DNA from: Pseudomonas nunensis
Lineage (GTDB): Bacteria; Pseudomonadota; Gammaproteobacteria; Pseudomonadales; Pseudomonadaceae
Length of the DNA: 64,000 nt
Direction: 5' to 3'
NCBI RefSeq assembly: GCF_024296925.1
Contig: NZ_CP101125.1
Coordinates: 4,156,501-4,220,500 of the forward strand
Shown here: positions 9,668-18,376 of the stretch, in pieces
How positions within the stretch are numbered: position 1 is the first letter of the stretch
Layout: each line of letters begins with the position of its first letter
The notes under the pieces: model-generated
What the model was told of the DNA's origin: nothing
Seen by the model: only the letters and a program-made list of their open reading frames with translations
Database searches by the model: none
Made by a program: the position numbers and the translations under genes

Positions 9668-11200
9668 ATGCGCTCTATTAACCTCCACCTGAAAATCCTG
9701 ATCGCCATTCTGGTGGTGCTGGGCATTTCAGTTACGGCCTACCAGATCTTCGTGCTCGGGATTCCCGTCACCGAAGACGCCACGGACGACTTGTGGAACA
9801 TCGACGCCAAGGTCGAGTTCGTCGCCAGTGCCAAGGACCCGGTCAAGATCCAGATGTTCGTGCCGCCCCTGAGCCGCGACTATGTGAGCCTGAACGAAAG
9901 CTTCATCTCCAATAACTACGGCGTGGCCGTGAACCGGGTCGATGGCAACCGCAAAGTCACCTGGTCGGCGCGTCGGGCCAAAGGTAACCAGACGCTTTAT
10001 TACCGCTTGGTGCTGACCAAGCGCTACAGCGGCGAAAAATCCAAGATCAAAGGCCCGACGTTCCGCGACAGCATCGCCGTCGAAGGCGCGGAAAAAGTCG
10101 CTGCCGAAGCCCTGCTCGCGCCGATCCGCCAACACTCGGCCGACGTCGAAACCTTCGTCGGCGAAGCGATCAAGCGTGTCAACAATCTCAACGACGACAA
10201 CGTGAAGCTGCTGCTCGGCGGCGATCCGTCCACCGCGAACAAGGCCCGGATCGTCGAGCTGGTCCTGTCCATCGCCCACGTGCCGGTGGAGAAGGTCCAC
10301 ACCATCCGTCTGGTGGCCGACCAACCGCAAACCCCTGAACTGTGGCTGCGCAGCTTCAATGGCACCGACTGGCTGTACTTCAACCCGGAAACCGGCGAAC
10401 AGGGCATGCCGACCGACCGCCTGCTGTGGTGGACCGGCGACGAAAACCTGATCACCGTCGATGGCGGCAAGAAAGCCAACGTCACCTTCAGTCTGAACAA
10501 CAGCGAAATGAACGCCATTCGCCTGGCCAAGCTGACCGACGAAAACACCGACGCCAACTTCCTCGAATACTCGCTGTACGGCCTGCCGCTGCAAACCCAG
10601 CAGACCTTCATGATCATGGTGATGATCCCGATTGGCGTGCTGGTGATCCTGATCCTGCGCAACCTGATCGGCCTGCAGACCCTCGGCACCTTTACTCCGG
10701 TGCTGATCGCCCTGGCCTTCCGCGAGACGCAACTGGGCTTCGGGATTGTGCTGTTTACCATCATCACCGCGTTGGGGCTGTCGCTGCGTTCCTACCTTGA
10801 ACACTTGAAGCTGCAAATGCTGCCAAGGCTTTCGGTGGTGCTGACCTTTGTCGTGGTGCTGATCGCGGCAATCAGCTTGTTCAGCCACAAACTCGGCCTG
10901 GAGCGCGGGTTGTCGGTGGCGCTGTTCCCGATGGTGATTCTGACCATGACCATCGAACGCCTGTCGATCACCTGGGAAGAACGCGGTGCCGGGCACGCCT
11001 TGAAAGTGGCGATTGGTACGCTGTTCGCCGCGTCGCTGGCGCACCTGATCATGAGCGTGCCGGAACTGGTCTACTTCGTGTTCACCTTCCCGGCGATCCT
11101 GTTGATCCTGGTGGGTTTCATGCTGGCCATGGGTCGCTATCGCGGCTACCGCCTGACCGAGCTGGTCCGCTTCAAAGCGTTCCTCAAGGCTGACTCGTAA
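9668..11200 (+). CDS. Inactive transglutaminase-fold / 7-TM (UUP1) membrane protein
   Basis: The 510-residue protein has an N-terminal anchor (about residues 8-30), a large periplasmic domain to about residue 310 with a transglutaminase-like segment (ARIVELVLSIAHVPVEKVHTIRL), and a C-terminal half of about seven membrane helices with a conserved RNLIGLQTLGTFTPVLIALAF motif. It contains no cysteine at all, so the transglutaminase nucleophile is absent and the domain probably binds rather than cuts or links peptides. It overlaps the downstream ATP-grasp start by one base (TAATG). The function is unknown; co-occurrence with protease and ligase suggests a sensor or scaffold. Confidence 0.8.
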   Translation: MRSINLHLKILIAILVVLGISVTAYQIFVLGIPVTEDATDDLWNIDAKVEFVASAKDPVKIQMFVPPLSRDYVSLNESFISNNYGVAVNRVDGNRKVTWSARRAKGNQTLYYRLVLTKRYSGEKSKIKGPTFRDSIAVEGAEKVAAEALLAPIRQHSADVETFVGEAIKRVNNLNDDNVKLLLGGDPSTANKARIVELVLSIAHVPVEKVHTIRLVADQPQTPELWLRSFNGTDWLYFNPETGEQGMPTDRLLWWTGDENLITVDGGKKANVTFSLNNSEMNAIRLAKLTDENTDANFLEYSLYGLPLQTQQTFMIMVMIPIGVLVILILRNLIGLQTLGTFTPVLIALAFRETQLGFGIVLFTIITALGLSLRSYLEHLKLQMLPRLSVVLTFVVVLIAAISLFSHKLGLERGLSVALFPMVILTMTIERLSITWEERGAGHALKVAIGTLFAASLAHLIMSVPELVYFVFTFPAILLILVGFMLAMGRYRGYRLTELVRFKAFLKADS

Positions 11201-12186
11201 TGTTCGGTTTCTGGAAGACCTGGAAGGCCCTGGAAGCCCGGGGCATCATGGGGATCAATCGGCGCAACGCGGACTACGTGCTCAAGTACAACAAGCGCAG
11301 CCTGTACCCGATTGTCGATGACAAGATCATCACCAAGGAACGCGCGATTGCCGCCGGCATTAACGTGCCGGAGTTGTACGGGATCATTTCCACCGAGAAG
11401 GAAATCGACAACCTCGACAAGATCATTGGCGGGCGCAGCGACTTCGTGATCAAACCAGCCCAGGGCGCGGGCGGTGACGGCATTATTGTGGTGGCCGACC
11501 GTTTCGAGGGCCGTTATCGCACGGTGTCCGGCAAGATCATCAGCCATGAGGAAATCGAGCACCATGCCTCCAGTATCCTCACGGGCCTGTATTCCCTGGG
11601 TGGCCACCGGGATCGCGCGCTGATCGAATACCGCGTGACGCCGGACCAGATCTTCAAGAGCATCAGCTACGAAGGCGTGCCGGATATCCGCATCATCGTG
11701 TTAATGGGTTATCCGGTCATGGCCATGTTGCGCCTGCCGACCCGCCAGTCCGGCGGCAAGGCCAACCTGCACCAAGGCGCGATTGGCGTCGGTGTGGACC
11801 TGGCCACCGGCCTGACCCTGCGCGGCACCTGGCTGAACAACATCATCACCAAACACCCGGACACCACCAACGCGGTGGATGGCGTGCAACTGCCCTACTG
11901 GGACGGTTTCATGAAACTCGCCGCAGGCTGCTATGAGTTGTGCGGCCTGGGTTATATCGGCGTGGACATGGTGCTCGACCAGGAGAAAGGTCCGCTGATT
12001 CTTGAACTGAACGCCCGGCCTGGGTTGAACATCCAGATTGCCAATGATTGTGGGCTGACGTTGCGTACCCATGCGGTCGAGGCGCGGCTGGAAGAGTTGA
12101 AGGCTCGCGGAGTGATCGAGACCGTGCAGGAGCGGGTGGAGTTTGTTCAGGAGATGTTTGGGCATATTCCGCCGGTTGAGGGTTGA
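11200..12186 (+). CDS. RimK-like ATP-grasp (alpha-L-glutamate ligase-like) protein
   Basis: A cytoplasmic ATP-grasp ligase of 328 residues. The ATP-binding strand SDFVIKPAQGAGGDGIIVV (near residues 84-102) and the metal-binding LILELNARPGLNIQIAN near the C-terminus are both present, so it should be active. Relatives join an amino acid, often glutamate, to a carboxyl group. It is the last gene of the protease/7TM/ligase trio and is translationally coupled to the 7TM gene. The true substrate is unknown. Confidence 0.85.
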   Translation: MFGFWKTWKALEARGIMGINRRNADYVLKYNKRSLYPIVDDKIITKERAIAAGINVPELYGIISTEKEIDNLDKIIGGRSDFVIKPAQGAGGDGIIVVADRFEGRYRTVSGKIISHEEIEHHASSILTGLYSLGGHRDRALIEYRVTPDQIFKSISYEGVPDIRIIVLMGYPVMAMLRLPTRQSGGKANLHQGAIGVGVDLATGLTLRGTWLNNIITKHPDTTNAVDGVQLPYWDGFMKLAAGCYELCGLGYIGVDMVLDQEKGPLILELNARPGLNIQIANDCGLTLRTHAVEARLEELKARGVIETVQERVEFVQEMFGHIPPVEG

Positions 12187-12205
12187 TCCGGGATTGAGGC
12201 GCGGC

Positions 12206-12273
12206 CTTCGCGGGCAAGCCTCGCTCCTACAGGTGTCCGCGCTCCTTTGTAGGAGCGAGGCTTGCCCGCGAAG
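12206..12273. repeat. REP hairpin (CTTCGCGGGCAAGCCTCGCTCC family)
   Basis: A hairpin with about 26-bp arms and a short loop downstream of the ATP-grasp gene. The same family occurs at 13731, 18282 and 40761. Confidence 0.88.
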
Positions 12274-12389
12274 ACCGACTGACAGCCAACAAAGCACTCA
12301 ACCTGCCAATCCCCGACATCCCCTCTAGGAGCAATTCCTGCAGAGGACTACAATCGCCACCCCGCCTCGATGGCTGATCCGCAACGCTC

Positions 12390-13727
12390 ATGTTGACTTG
12401 TTCCGTACACCCGCTCCCCTATCGCACCAACCCCGCCGACTACTTCGCGGCGATTCGTCATGCCCCCGGCGCCGTGCTGCTCGACAGTGGCCGCCCAAGT
12501 GCCGATCGCGGGCGCTTTGACTTGCTCAGCGCATGGCCGCTGGAGCAGTTGGCCGTGCTCGCGGAGGAAAGCGGTGCCGATTTCCTGCAACGCCTTCGGG
12601 ACAATCTGACACAACTGGGCGAAGCGTCCGTCCCGGATGAGTTGCCCTTCGCCGGCGGCCTGATCGGTTACCTGAGTTACGACTTCGGCCGTCATCTGGA
12701 AAACCTGCCGAGCCAGGCCCGGGACGACCTGCATCTGCCGGATGCGCGTTTCGGTTTGTATGGCTGGGCGTTGATCAGCGATCACCAGCGGATGACCAGT
12801 CAGTTAGTGTTCCACCCGACGCTGGCCGATGACGAGCGGCAACGCCTGATCACGCTGTTCGCTCAGCCTGAGGTTGATGCAGTCGAGCCGTTCAAACTGA
12901 ACAGCCCAATGCATGCCGACCTCAGCGCCGGCCAATATCGCCAGGCCCTTGAGCGGATCCAGCAGTACATTCAGGCCGGTGACTGCTATCAGGTCAATTT
13001 CGCCCAGCGCTTTCGCGCGCCATGCGAGGGCGATCCATGGGCCGCCTATTGTGCGCTGCGTGCGGCTTGCCCGACGCCGTTTTCCGGGTTCCAGAGCCTG
13101 CCCGATGGTGGCGCAGTGCTGAGTTTGTCACCGGAACGCTTCGTCAAAGTCAGTGAGCGCCAAGTCGAAACCCGTCCAATCAAAGGCACCCGCCCTCGCG
13201 GCCTGACCCCGGCCGAAGACGCCGCGAATGCCGCCGAACTGCTGGCCAGCCCCAAGGACCGCGCGGAAAACCTGATGATCGTCGACCTGCTGCGCAACGA
13301 CCTCGGTCGCACCTGCCGCATCGGTTCGGTGCGGGTGCCGGAGTTGTTCAGCCTGGAAAGTTATCCGAACGTGCATCACCTGGTGAGCAGCGTCACCGGT
13401 GAATTGGCGGATGACAAAGATGCCTTGGACCTGATCGCCGGCAGTTTCCCGGGCGGCTCGATTACCGGTGCGCCGAAAATCCGCGCGATGCAGATCATTG
13501 ATGAACTGGAACCGACCCGTCGTGGTTTGTACTGCGGCTCGTTGGTGTACCTGGACGTGCGCGGCGAGATGGACAGCTCCATCGCAATTCGCAGTCTGCT
13601 GGTCAAGGATGGGCAGGTGTGTTGCTGGGGTGGTGGCGGGATTGTTGCGGATTCGGAATGGCAGGCCGAGTATCAGGAATCGATTACCAAGGTGAAGGTG
13701 TTGCTGGATACGCTGCAAGGCCTTTAA
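12390..13727 (+). CDS. pabB: Aminodeoxychorismate synthase component I
   Basis: The 445-residue protein has the anthranilate/aminodeoxychorismate synthase fold. Motifs include YQVNFAQRF, ETRPIKGTRPRG with the PabB-type nucleophilic lysine in PIKGT, DLLRNDLGR, and GGSITGAPKIRAMQIIDELEP. PabB aminates chorismate to 4-amino-4-deoxychorismate for folate, using ammonia from a PabA subunit not encoded here. PIKGT distinguishes it from TrpE. The ribosome site before the ATG is weak. Confidence 0.94.
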   Translation: MLTCSVHPLPYRTNPADYFAAIRHAPGAVLLDSGRPSADRGRFDLLSAWPLEQLAVLAEESGADFLQRLRDNLTQLGEASVPDELPFAGGLIGYLSYDFGRHLENLPSQARDDLHLPDARFGLYGWALISDHQRMTSQLVFHPTLADDERQRLITLFAQPEVDAVEPFKLNSPMHADLSAGQYRQALERIQQYIQAGDCYQVNFAQRFRAPCEGDPWAAYCALRAACPTPFSGFQSLPDGGAVLSLSPERFVKVSERQVETRPIKGTRPRGLTPAEDAANAAELLASPKDRAENLMIVDLLRNDLGRTCRIGSVRVPELFSLESYPNVHHLVSSVTGELADDKDALDLIAGSFPGGSITGAPKIRAMQIIDELEPTRRGLYCGSLVYLDVRGEMDSSIAIRSLLVKDGQVCCWGGGGIVADSEWQAEYQESITKVKVLLDTLQGL

Positions 13728-13730
13728 GAG

Positions 13731-13815
13731 CTTCGCGGGCAAGCCTCGCTCCTACACGGATTGTGTCGAGTCGTGATCGACACAGAACCTGTAGGAGCGA
13801 GGCTTGCCCGCGAAG
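13731..13815. repeat. REP hairpin (CTTCGCGGGCAAGCCTCGCTCC family)
   Basis: The element starts three bases after the pabB stop codon. Its loop contains a second inverted repeat (TGTGTCGA...TCGACACA). It lies between convergent pabB and thrH and probably ends both transcripts. Confidence 0.88.
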
Positions 13816-13831
13816 GCGCCTTCGAAAACGC

Positions 13832-14449
13832 CTACAAACTCAAAGCGCGATTCGAAGCCTTGATAAATTCCTGCTTCAAATCCTCAAAGCTGTGCACCGC
13901 CGGGAACTGCGGGAATTCGCGAATCACGTTGTCCGGCGCATGGAACAGAATCCCGGCATCCGCCTCGCCCAGCATCGTCGTGTCGTTGTAGGAATCCCCC
14001 GCCGCAATCACCCGGTAATAAAGGCTCTTGAAGGCCAAAACCGACTGACGCTTGGGATCTTTCTGACGCAACTGATAGCTGGTCACCCGTCCGGCATCGT
14101 CGGTAATCAGGCGATGGCACAGCAAGGTCGGGAAGCCGAGTTGACGCATCAGCGGCTGGGAAAACTCATAGAACGTGTCCGACAGGATCACCACCTGGAA
14201 GCGTTCACGCAGCCAGTTGACGAACTCGATGGCGCCGTCCAGCGGTTGCAGCGTGGCGATTACTTCCTGAATGTCCGAGAGCTTCAGGCCATGCTCATCA
14301 AGGATCCGCAGGCGCTGCTTCATCAGCACGTCGTAGTCGGGAATGTCCCGGGTGGTGGCCCTGAGGGATTCGATTCCGGTTTTTTCGGCGAAGGCGATCC
14401 AGATTTCCGGGACCAGCACACCTTCAAGATCCAGACAGGCAATTTCCAC
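13832..14449 (-). CDS. thrH: Bifunctional phosphoserine phosphatase / homoserine phosphotransferase ThrH
   Basis: A 205-residue HAD enzyme with the nucleophile motif CLDLEGVLVPE at the N-terminus (DLEG instead of the common DxDxT, characteristic of ThrH), the VILSDTFYEF motif II, and GDSYNDTTML as motif IV. ThrH can dephosphorylate phosphoserine and transfer the phosphate to homoserine, linking serine and threonine synthesis. The start is GTG at 14449, supported by GGGAG six bases upstream. No Rossmann or ACT extension is present, unlike SerB. Confidence 0.9.
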   Translation of the reverse strand: MEIACLDLEGVLVPEIWIAFAEKTGIESLRATTRDIPDYDVLMKQRLRILDEHGLKLSDIQEVIATLQPLDGAIEFVNWLRERFQVVILSDTFYEFSQPLMRQLGFPTLLCHRLITDDAGRVTSYQLRQKDPKRQSVLAFKSLYYRVIAAGDSYNDTTMLGEADAGILFHAPDNVIREFPQFPAVHSFEDLKQEFIKASNRALSL

Positions 14450-14622
14450 AAGACACTCCCATTTGTATTGATTATTGAGTCGAGCGAGTAAAAGGACTGC
14501 CGAACTCTAGCGACTCGGGCCAGCCTGCGCAACGCAGAGGGCGCGCCAGCAGCCGTGGGATTTTGTTACCATCGGCCCCATATAGAGCGCCCAGCGCCAC
14601 CGACCTGTAGGAAGCCGCCCTG

Positions 14623-15363
14623 ATGAGCCCATCGTTCGATGTCGTGGAACTCGCCACGACCTATGCCAACAAATCCGCCCAGGACATCCTGAAACTCGCG
14701 TTCGCCGAGTTTGGCGATGACCTGTGGATATCTTTCAGCGGCGCCGAGGACGTGGTGCTGGTGGACATGGCCTGGAAGCTGAACAAGAACGTCAAGGTGT
14801 TCAGCCTCGACACTGGCCGCTTGCACCCCGAGACCTACCGTTTCATCGATCAGGTGCGCGAGCACTACAAGATCGACATTGAGCTGGTGTCGCCGGACTA
14901 CACGAAACTTGAACCGTTCGTGAAGGAAAAAGGCCTGTTCAGTTTCTACAAGGACGGCCATGGCGAATGCTGCGGTATCCGCAAGATCGAGCCGCTGCGG
15001 CGCAAACTGTCCGACGTCCCCGCATGGGCCACCGGCCAGCGCCGCGACCAGAGCCCGGGCACCCGCAGCGCCGTTGCCGTGCTGGAAATCGACACCGCGT
15101 TCTCCACCCCGGAGCGCACGCTGTACAAGTTCAACCCGCTGGCGCAGATGACCAGCGAAGAGGTCTGGGGTTACATCCGCATGCTGGAGCTGCCTTACAA
15201 CAGCCTGCACGAACGTGGCTTCATCAGCATCGGCTGCGAGCCGTGCACCCGTCCGGTGTTACCGAACCAGCATGAGCGTGAAGGCCGCTGGTGGTGGGAA
15301 GAAGCGACGCAGAAAGAATGCGGGTTGCATGCGGGCAACATCATTAGCAAATCCAAGGCATAA
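14623..15363 (+). CDS. cysH: Assimilatory (phospho)adenylyl-sulfate reductase CysH
   Basis: The 246-residue protein belongs to the PAPS/APS reductase family: P-loop-like [22 protein letters not shown], and the catalytic cysteine in KECGLHAGN at the C-terminus. It also has the paired cysteines ECCGIRK and CEPC that bind a 4Fe-4S cluster, marking the APS-reducing type usual in Pseudomonas. It reduces activated sulfate to sulfite for cysteine synthesis using thioredoxin. The gene stands alone, divergent from thrH. Confidence 0.94.
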   Translation: MSPSFDVVELATTYANKSAQDILKLAFAEFGDDLWISFSGAEDVVLVDMAWKLNKNVKVFSLDTGRLHPETYRFIDQVREHYKIDIELVSPDYTKLEPFVKEKGLFSFYKDGHGECCGIRKIEPLRRKLSDVPAWATGQRRDQSPGTRSAVAVLEIDTAFSTPERTLYKFNPLAQMTSEEVWGYIRMLELPYNSLHERGFISIGCEPCTRPVLPNQHEREGRWWWEEATQKECGLHAGNIISKSKA

Positions 15364-15386
15364 CCCCAGTCTTGCGAAGATCCAAA

Positions 15387-15476
15387 TGTGGGAGCGGGCT
15401 TGCTCGCGAAAGCGGTGAGTCAGTCGAAATTGAAGTCGACTGACACGACGCCTTCGCGAGCAAGCCCGCTCCCACA
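15387..15476. repeat. REPIN (TGTGGGAGCGGGCTTGCTCGCGAA family)
   Basis: Two inverted REP units with a loop containing gtcagtcgaa...gtcgactgac. It lies just downstream of cysH. Confidence 0.9.
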
Positions 15477-15940
15477 GGTTCGATTCTCGGCTTAATAAAT
15501 GTGTACACACGAATGTCACCATAAGTGCCATTTATGTGTGCACTTTTTGTTTCTTCGCCCCAAAAAGTTACATACCCCTTTCCTGACTTCCTCAGTCGAC
15601 GTTTCCCACATACCCCACTGATAAATAAATACCTGTTCAATCGGTCAATATATAGCGTTTTATTTTCAGTTAGTTAGCGCCTACCAATAACAAAACGAAA
15701 TTAATGCCGAATTACATAGATCCAGAGATGGCATAGATCTGGCTTAAGTGCATATATGTTTTGTATACAATCCTATTCAAAACATACACACACTTTCGAT
15801 CCGCAAGCCTGAAGCGCCCTATCCCGTACAGGCTGCAGATGCCCCGTAACCAGTGATTCTCGCCACCCCGCGACGAAGATTTGTCGAGCCAATGCTCATG
15901 CACAGTCATCGCGGCGTTCGAGGATCAGGAGCCTGCCGGA
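15477..15940. other. 464-bp AT-rich intergenic region upstream of the NCS1 permease
   Basis: No convincing gene was seen. The stretch is clearly richer in A+T than its surroundings and holds two short palindromes, TGTGTACACA (15500-15509) and TTGTATACAA (15761-15770). The second lies about 170 bp before the permease start. Confidence 0.6.
15761..15770. promoter_or_regulatory. Putative operator TTGTATACAA upstream of the NCS1 permease
   Basis: A perfect 10-bp palindrome, identical to the core of the 12-bp palindrome at 63264-63275 in front of the NCS2 purine permease. A shared regulator of nucleobase or purine-breakdown uptake is the simplest reading. No regulator gene lies beside either site. 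Confidence 0.45.
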
Positions 15941-17482
15941 ATGCGTACTAGCCTATCCAATAACAACATCGCGCTGGATCTGCCCTCCTCTCAACCTGCC
16001 CTCAATGTTCACGATCAGCCCCTTCAAACGCCGGTGGTACTCAGCTCGCGTCTGCACAACAAAGACCTGGCGCCGACCAAGGCTGAAGGCCGGCGTTGGG
16101 GGCGCTATAGCATCTTCGCCCTGTGGACCAACGACGTTCACAACATCGCCAACTACTCGTTCGCCATCGGCCTGTATGCCCTGGGTCTGGGCGGCTGGCA
16201 GATTTTGTTGTCGCTGGGAATCGGCGCGGCGCTGGTGTATTTCTTCATGAACCTCTCCGGCTACATGGGCCAGAAAACCGGGGTGCCGTTCCCGGTGATC
16301 AGCCGGATCAGTTTCGGCATCCACGGGGCGCAAATTCCTGCACTGATCCGCGCCGTTATCGCCATCGCCTGGTTCGGAATTCAGACGTACCTTGCCTCGG
16401 TGGTCTTTCGCGTATTGCTGACGGCGGTGCACCCCGGCTTCGCCGATTACGACCACGACTCGATCCTCGGCCTGTCGACTCTGGGCTGGATCTGTTTCGT
16501 GGCGATCTGGTTCGTGCAGTTGGCGATCCTGGCATATGGCATGGAAATGGTGCGGCGCTACGAGGCATTTGCCGGGCCGGTGATCCTGCTGACCGTCGCG
16601 TCCCTCGCCGGATGGATGTACTTCCAGGCCGATGCGACCATCGCATGGTCGATCCGCGAACCGCTGACCGGTGGTGAGATGTGGCGCAATATCTTCGCCG
16701 GTGGTGCGTTGTGGCTGTCGATCTACGGCACGCTGATTCTCAACTTCTGCGACTTCGCCCGTTCCTCGCCGTGCCGCAAAACCATCAAGGTCGGAAATTT
16801 CTGGGGCCTGCCGGTAAATATTCTGGTGTTCGCCAGCATCACCGTCCTGCTTTGCGGTGCGCAATTTCAGATCAATGGCCGGATCATTGAAAGCCCGACA
16901 GAAATCATCGCCTCAATTCCCAACACCTTCTTCCTGGTGCTCGGTTGCCTGGCCTTCCTGATCGTCACCGTGGCGGTGAACATCATGGCCAACTTCGTCG
17001 CCCCGGCCTTCGTGCTCAGCAACCTGGCGCCGAAATACCTGACCTTCCGCCGCGCCGGATTGATCAGCGCGACCATCGCCGTGCTGATCCTGCCGTGGAA
17101 CCTCTACAACAGCCCATTAGTGATCGTGTATTTCCTGTCCGGCCTCGGCGCCCTGCTCGGCCCGTTGTATGGAGTGATCATGGTCGACTACTGGCTTGTA
17201 CGAAAAGGTCAGATCAACGTGCCGCAGTTGTACAGCGAAGACCCCAACGGCGCTTATTACTACAGCCGTGGCGTCAATCTCCGCGCCGTGGCGGCGTTCA
17301 TTCCTGCAGCCTTGATCGCCATCGTCCTGGCGCTGATGCCGGGTTTCCATCTCGTATCGCCGTTCTCCTGGCTGATTGGCGCCGGGATTGCAGGGATGCT
17401 CTACCTGATCATCGCCAAACGGCAGCCGCATTACGACGATGTCAGCGGTGAAAGCATCGCGGTCGATAACGTCAGCCATTAA
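15941..17482 (+). CDS. NCS1-family nucleobase/hydantoin/allantoin:cation symporter
   Basis: This is a membrane protein of 513 residues from the ATG at 15941. That start has an AGGAG-like site upstream and is preferred over an in-frame start 60 bp earlier. NCS1 hallmarks are FALWTNDVHNIANYSFAIGL in helix 1, PFPVISRISFGIHGAQIPALIRAVIAIAWFGIQTYLA, and about twelve hydrophobic helices ending in LLGPLYGVIMVDYWLVRKG. It imports a nucleobase, hydantoin or allantoin with a cation. The hydantoin-racemase-like gene 57 bp downstream favours hydantoin or allantoin. Confidence 0.88.
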   Translation: MRTSLSNNNIALDLPSSQPALNVHDQPLQTPVVLSSRLHNKDLAPTKAEGRRWGRYSIFALWTNDVHNIANYSFAIGLYALGLGGWQILLSLGIGAALVYFFMNLSGYMGQKTGVPFPVISRISFGIHGAQIPALIRAVIAIAWFGIQTYLASVVFRVLLTAVHPGFADYDHDSILGLSTLGWICFVAIWFVQLAILAYGMEMVRRYEAFAGPVILLTVASLAGWMYFQADATIAWSIREPLTGGEMWRNIFAGGALWLSIYGTLILNFCDFARSSPCRKTIKVGNFWGLPVNILVFASITVLLCGAQFQINGRIIESPTEIIASIPNTFFLVLGCLAFLIVTVAVNIMANFVAPAFVLSNLAPKYLTFRRAGLISATIAVLILPWNLYNSPLVIVYFLSGLGALLGPLYGVIMVDYWLVRKGQINVPQLYSEDPNGAYYYSRGVNLRAVAAFIPAALIAIVLALMPGFHLVSPFSWLIGAGIAGMLYLIIAKRQPHYDDVSGESIAVDNVSH

Positions 17483-17539
17483 TCCCCTGGCGGCCCGGCA
17501 ACGTCGGGCCGCAGAACCACCCCGCTATAAGGATTTCCC

Positions 17540-18268
17540 ATGCGAATTCTCGTGGTCAACGTCAACACCACCGAATCCATCACCCAGGCCATCGCCCGCC
17601 AGGCCCAGTCCGTGGCTGCGCCCGGCACTGAAATCGTCGGCCTGACGCCGTATTTTGGTGCCGATTCCATCGAAGGCAATTTCGAAAGTTACCTGGCGGC
17701 CATCGCGGTGATGGACCGGGTCATGTCCTACGACCAACCCTTCGACGCGGTGATCCAGGCTGGTTATGGCGAACACGGTCGCGAAGGTTTGCAGGAATTG
17801 CTCAACGTGCCCGTGGTGGATATCACCGATGCTGGCGCCAGCACCGCGATGTTCCTCGGCCACGCCTACTCGGTCGTCACCACTCTGGACCGCACCGTGC
17901 CGCTGATCGAGGATCGCCTGAAGTTGTCGGGGTTGTGGGATCGTTGTGCGTCAGTGCGCGCCAGTGGTTTAGCGGTGCTGGAGCTGGAATCCGATCCGCA
18001 GCGCGCGCTGGAGGCGATTGTTCGCCAGGCGGAATTGGCCGTGCTGGAAGATAAAGCCGAGGTGATTTGCCTGGGTTGCGGCGGCATGGCCGGGCTCGAT
18101 GAGCAGATCCGCCAACGCACCGGCGTGCCGGTGGTGGATGGCGTGACGGCGGCGGTGACCATTGCTGAATCGCTGGTGCGGTTGGGGTTGTCGACGTCGA
18201 AGGTGCGGACTTATGCGACACCGCGGCCGAAGACGATTATTGGGTGGCCGGGGCGGTTTGGCCGGTAG
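17540..18268 (+). CDS. Asp/Glu/hydantoin racemase-family protein lacking the first catalytic cysteine
   Basis: The 242-residue protein begins with the family motif RILVVNVNTTESIT and keeps the second catalytic Cys180 in CLGCGGM. In active hydantoin/allantoin racemases the first cysteine lies in ACFGDPG; here the aligned stretch is AGYGEHG with Gly75 in that place. A two-base racemase mechanism therefore seems impaired. The protein may be a one-base enzyme such as a decarboxylase or isomerase. It follows the permease in the same orientation and is probably co-transcribed. Confidence 0.75.
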   Translation: MRILVVNVNTTESITQAIARQAQSVAAPGTEIVGLTPYFGADSIEGNFESYLAAIAVMDRVMSYDQPFDAVIQAGYGEHGREGLQELLNVPVVDITDAGASTAMFLGHAYSVVTTLDRTVPLIEDRLKLSGLWDRCASVRASGLAVLELESDPQRALEAIVRQAELAVLEDKAEVICLGCGGMAGLDEQIRQRTGVPVVDGVTAAVTIAESLVRLGLSTSKVRTYATPRPKTIIGWPGRFGR

Positions 18269-18281
18269 ACCGCGTCATCGT

Positions 18282-18351
18282 TCTTCGCGGGCAAGCCTCG
18301 CTCCTACAGGGATTTGCGCAGGTCCTGTAGGAGCGAGGCTTGCCCGCGAAG
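18282..18351. repeat. REP hairpin (CTTCGCGGGCAAGCCTCGCTCC family)
   Basis: A perfect-armed hairpin between the convergent racemase-like and LysR genes. Confidence 0.88.
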
Positions 18352-18376
18352 GCCTCAACACGGTCAAGAACCGAAT

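Noticed and set aside
15881..15940. Longer N-terminus of the NCS1 permease
   Set aside because: The ATG at 15941 has a ribosome site and gives the normal family start; the extra 20 residues look unrelated.
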